Assembly (NCBI GenBank): GCA_023419175.1
Contig: JAEZYG010000004.1
Location: 1-51,945 of the forward strand
Origin: Actinomycetes bacterium
GTDB lineage: Bacteria; Actinomycetota; Actinomycetes; Propionibacteriales; Propionibacteriaceae
DNA length: 51,945 nucleotides
Reading direction: 5' to 3'
The position numbers and the translations under genes are program-made. This document shows, piece by piece, positions 51,686 to 51,945 of the stretch (position 1 is its first letter; each line of letters begins with the position of its first letter). Below the pieces are notes generated by a model that had not been told where the DNA came from, did not search any database, and worked only from the letters and a program-made list of their open reading frames with translations.

Positions 51686-51945
51686 GTGAGTGAGCATCGT
51701 ATGAATAGTCGTGACGGATCACAGCCTCATGCACCGATCGCACGTGAAGCATTGACATTTGGACGTTTCCCCATTTTGAAAATCTCTCCTGTTGTCGAGC
51801 ACGGAGCCTATCCAGCGAAAGCTGTTGTTGATGAACTAATCCCCATCAGCGCACGTATCTTTCGTGAAGGTCACGATGCTCTAGGCGCCACAGTGGTCTT
51901 GACCGATCCTTTCGGCGGGATTCGACGCGTCGATATGCATCAGAT
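51686..51945 (+). CDS. glgE: Alpha-1,4-glucan:maltose-1-phosphate maltosyltransferase, N-terminal part (cut by window edge)
   Basis: GlgE lengthens alpha-glucans with maltose 1-phosphate in the trehalose-to-glycogen route. Only about 86 codons are visible: FGRFPILKISPVVEHGAYPA, then AVVDELIPISARIFREGHDA and LGATVVLTDPFGGIRRVDMH, which match the N-terminal domain of actinobacterial GlgE. The start is GTG at 51686 (leaderless fit) or ATG at 51701 (weak GAGTGAG upstream). It follows glgX, its usual metabolic partner. Confidence 0.9.
   Translation, partial: MSEHRMNSRDGSQPHAPIAREALTFGRFPILKISPVVEHGAYPAKAVVDELIPISARIFREGHDALGATVVLTDPFGGIRRVDMHQ

Noticed and set aside
1..51945. CRISPR arrays, tRNA or rRNA genes, insertion sequences, prophage or defence systems
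   Set aside because: No regularly spaced repeats, cloverleaf sequences, transposase or phage-type proteins were seen; nearly all DNA is assigned to housekeeping genes.

Overview
The window reads as a dense stretch of core chromosome from an actinobacterium (Actinomycetota), probably a relative of Propionibacteriales with a lower GC content than usual; the lineage is inferred from gene order and remembered family signatures. Supporting points are the conserved actinobacterial order yajC-secD-secF-apt-rel, then hisS-aspS-rarA-alaS-ruvX-mltG-aroC-aroK-aroB; a PriA-type HisA; a DUF349 protein beside a metallo-hydrolase; a GlgX/GlgE glycogen-trehalose pair; an actinobacterial-type LexA box in front of ruvCAB; and several promoters that look leaderless. 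I see no tRNA or rRNA genes, no CRISPR array, insertion sequence, prophage or toxin-antitoxin pair. No gap between genes exceeds 300 bases, and no convincingly broken gene is present.

Layout from left to right. 1-1557: an ABC importer (substrate-binding lipoprotein cut by the left edge, and permease). 1572-6805: shikimate operon aroC-aroK-aroB followed by a cation P-type ATPase. 6888-16479: mltG, ruvX, alaS, rarA, aspS, hisS and a metallo-beta-lactamase-fold hydrolase, all on the minus strand and closed by an intrinsic terminator after mltG. 16510-19435: a DUF349 protein (plus), a proline iminopeptidase-like hydrolase (minus) and a small NIF3/YqfO-like domain protein (plus). 19485-28080: ruvC-ruvA-ruvB-yajC-secD-secF-apt-rel on the minus strand, headed by an SOS box. 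28177-34501: hisD-hisC-hisB-hisH-hisA, a double GNAT acetyltransferase and yebC, ending in a strong terminator. 34635-35384: a DUF554 membrane protein (plus). 35337-49352: a long minus-strand series mnmA, a methionine-synthase-like protein, a small membrane protein, lipB, lipA, gatC, gatA, gatB, hisI, trpC, lgt, dnaE and a four-helix membrane protein. 49504 to the right end: glgX and the start of glgE (plus).

How the genes fit together. PriA (30059-30820), hisI and trpC link histidine and tryptophan synthesis, because actinobacterial PriA usually serves both pathways. GatCAB together with an AspRS carrying His31 points to tRNA-dependent Asn (and Gln) formation. SecD, SecF and YajC form the Sec accessory complex; Lgt and MltG act at the envelope. 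RuvABC, RarA, RuvX and DnaE form a replication and repair set. Rel and Apt lie together in purine and stringent metabolism. LipB and LipA make protein-bound lipoate. Most genes overlap their neighbours by 1 to 20 bases, so translational coupling is the rule.

I found no gene cluster that I would call a new system. The observations most worth a second look are regulatory: the SOS box, palindromes on the -10 regions of glgE and the ABC importer, a structured alaS leader, a 14-bp inverted repeat inside the start of rarA, and a recurring leaderless promoter pattern.
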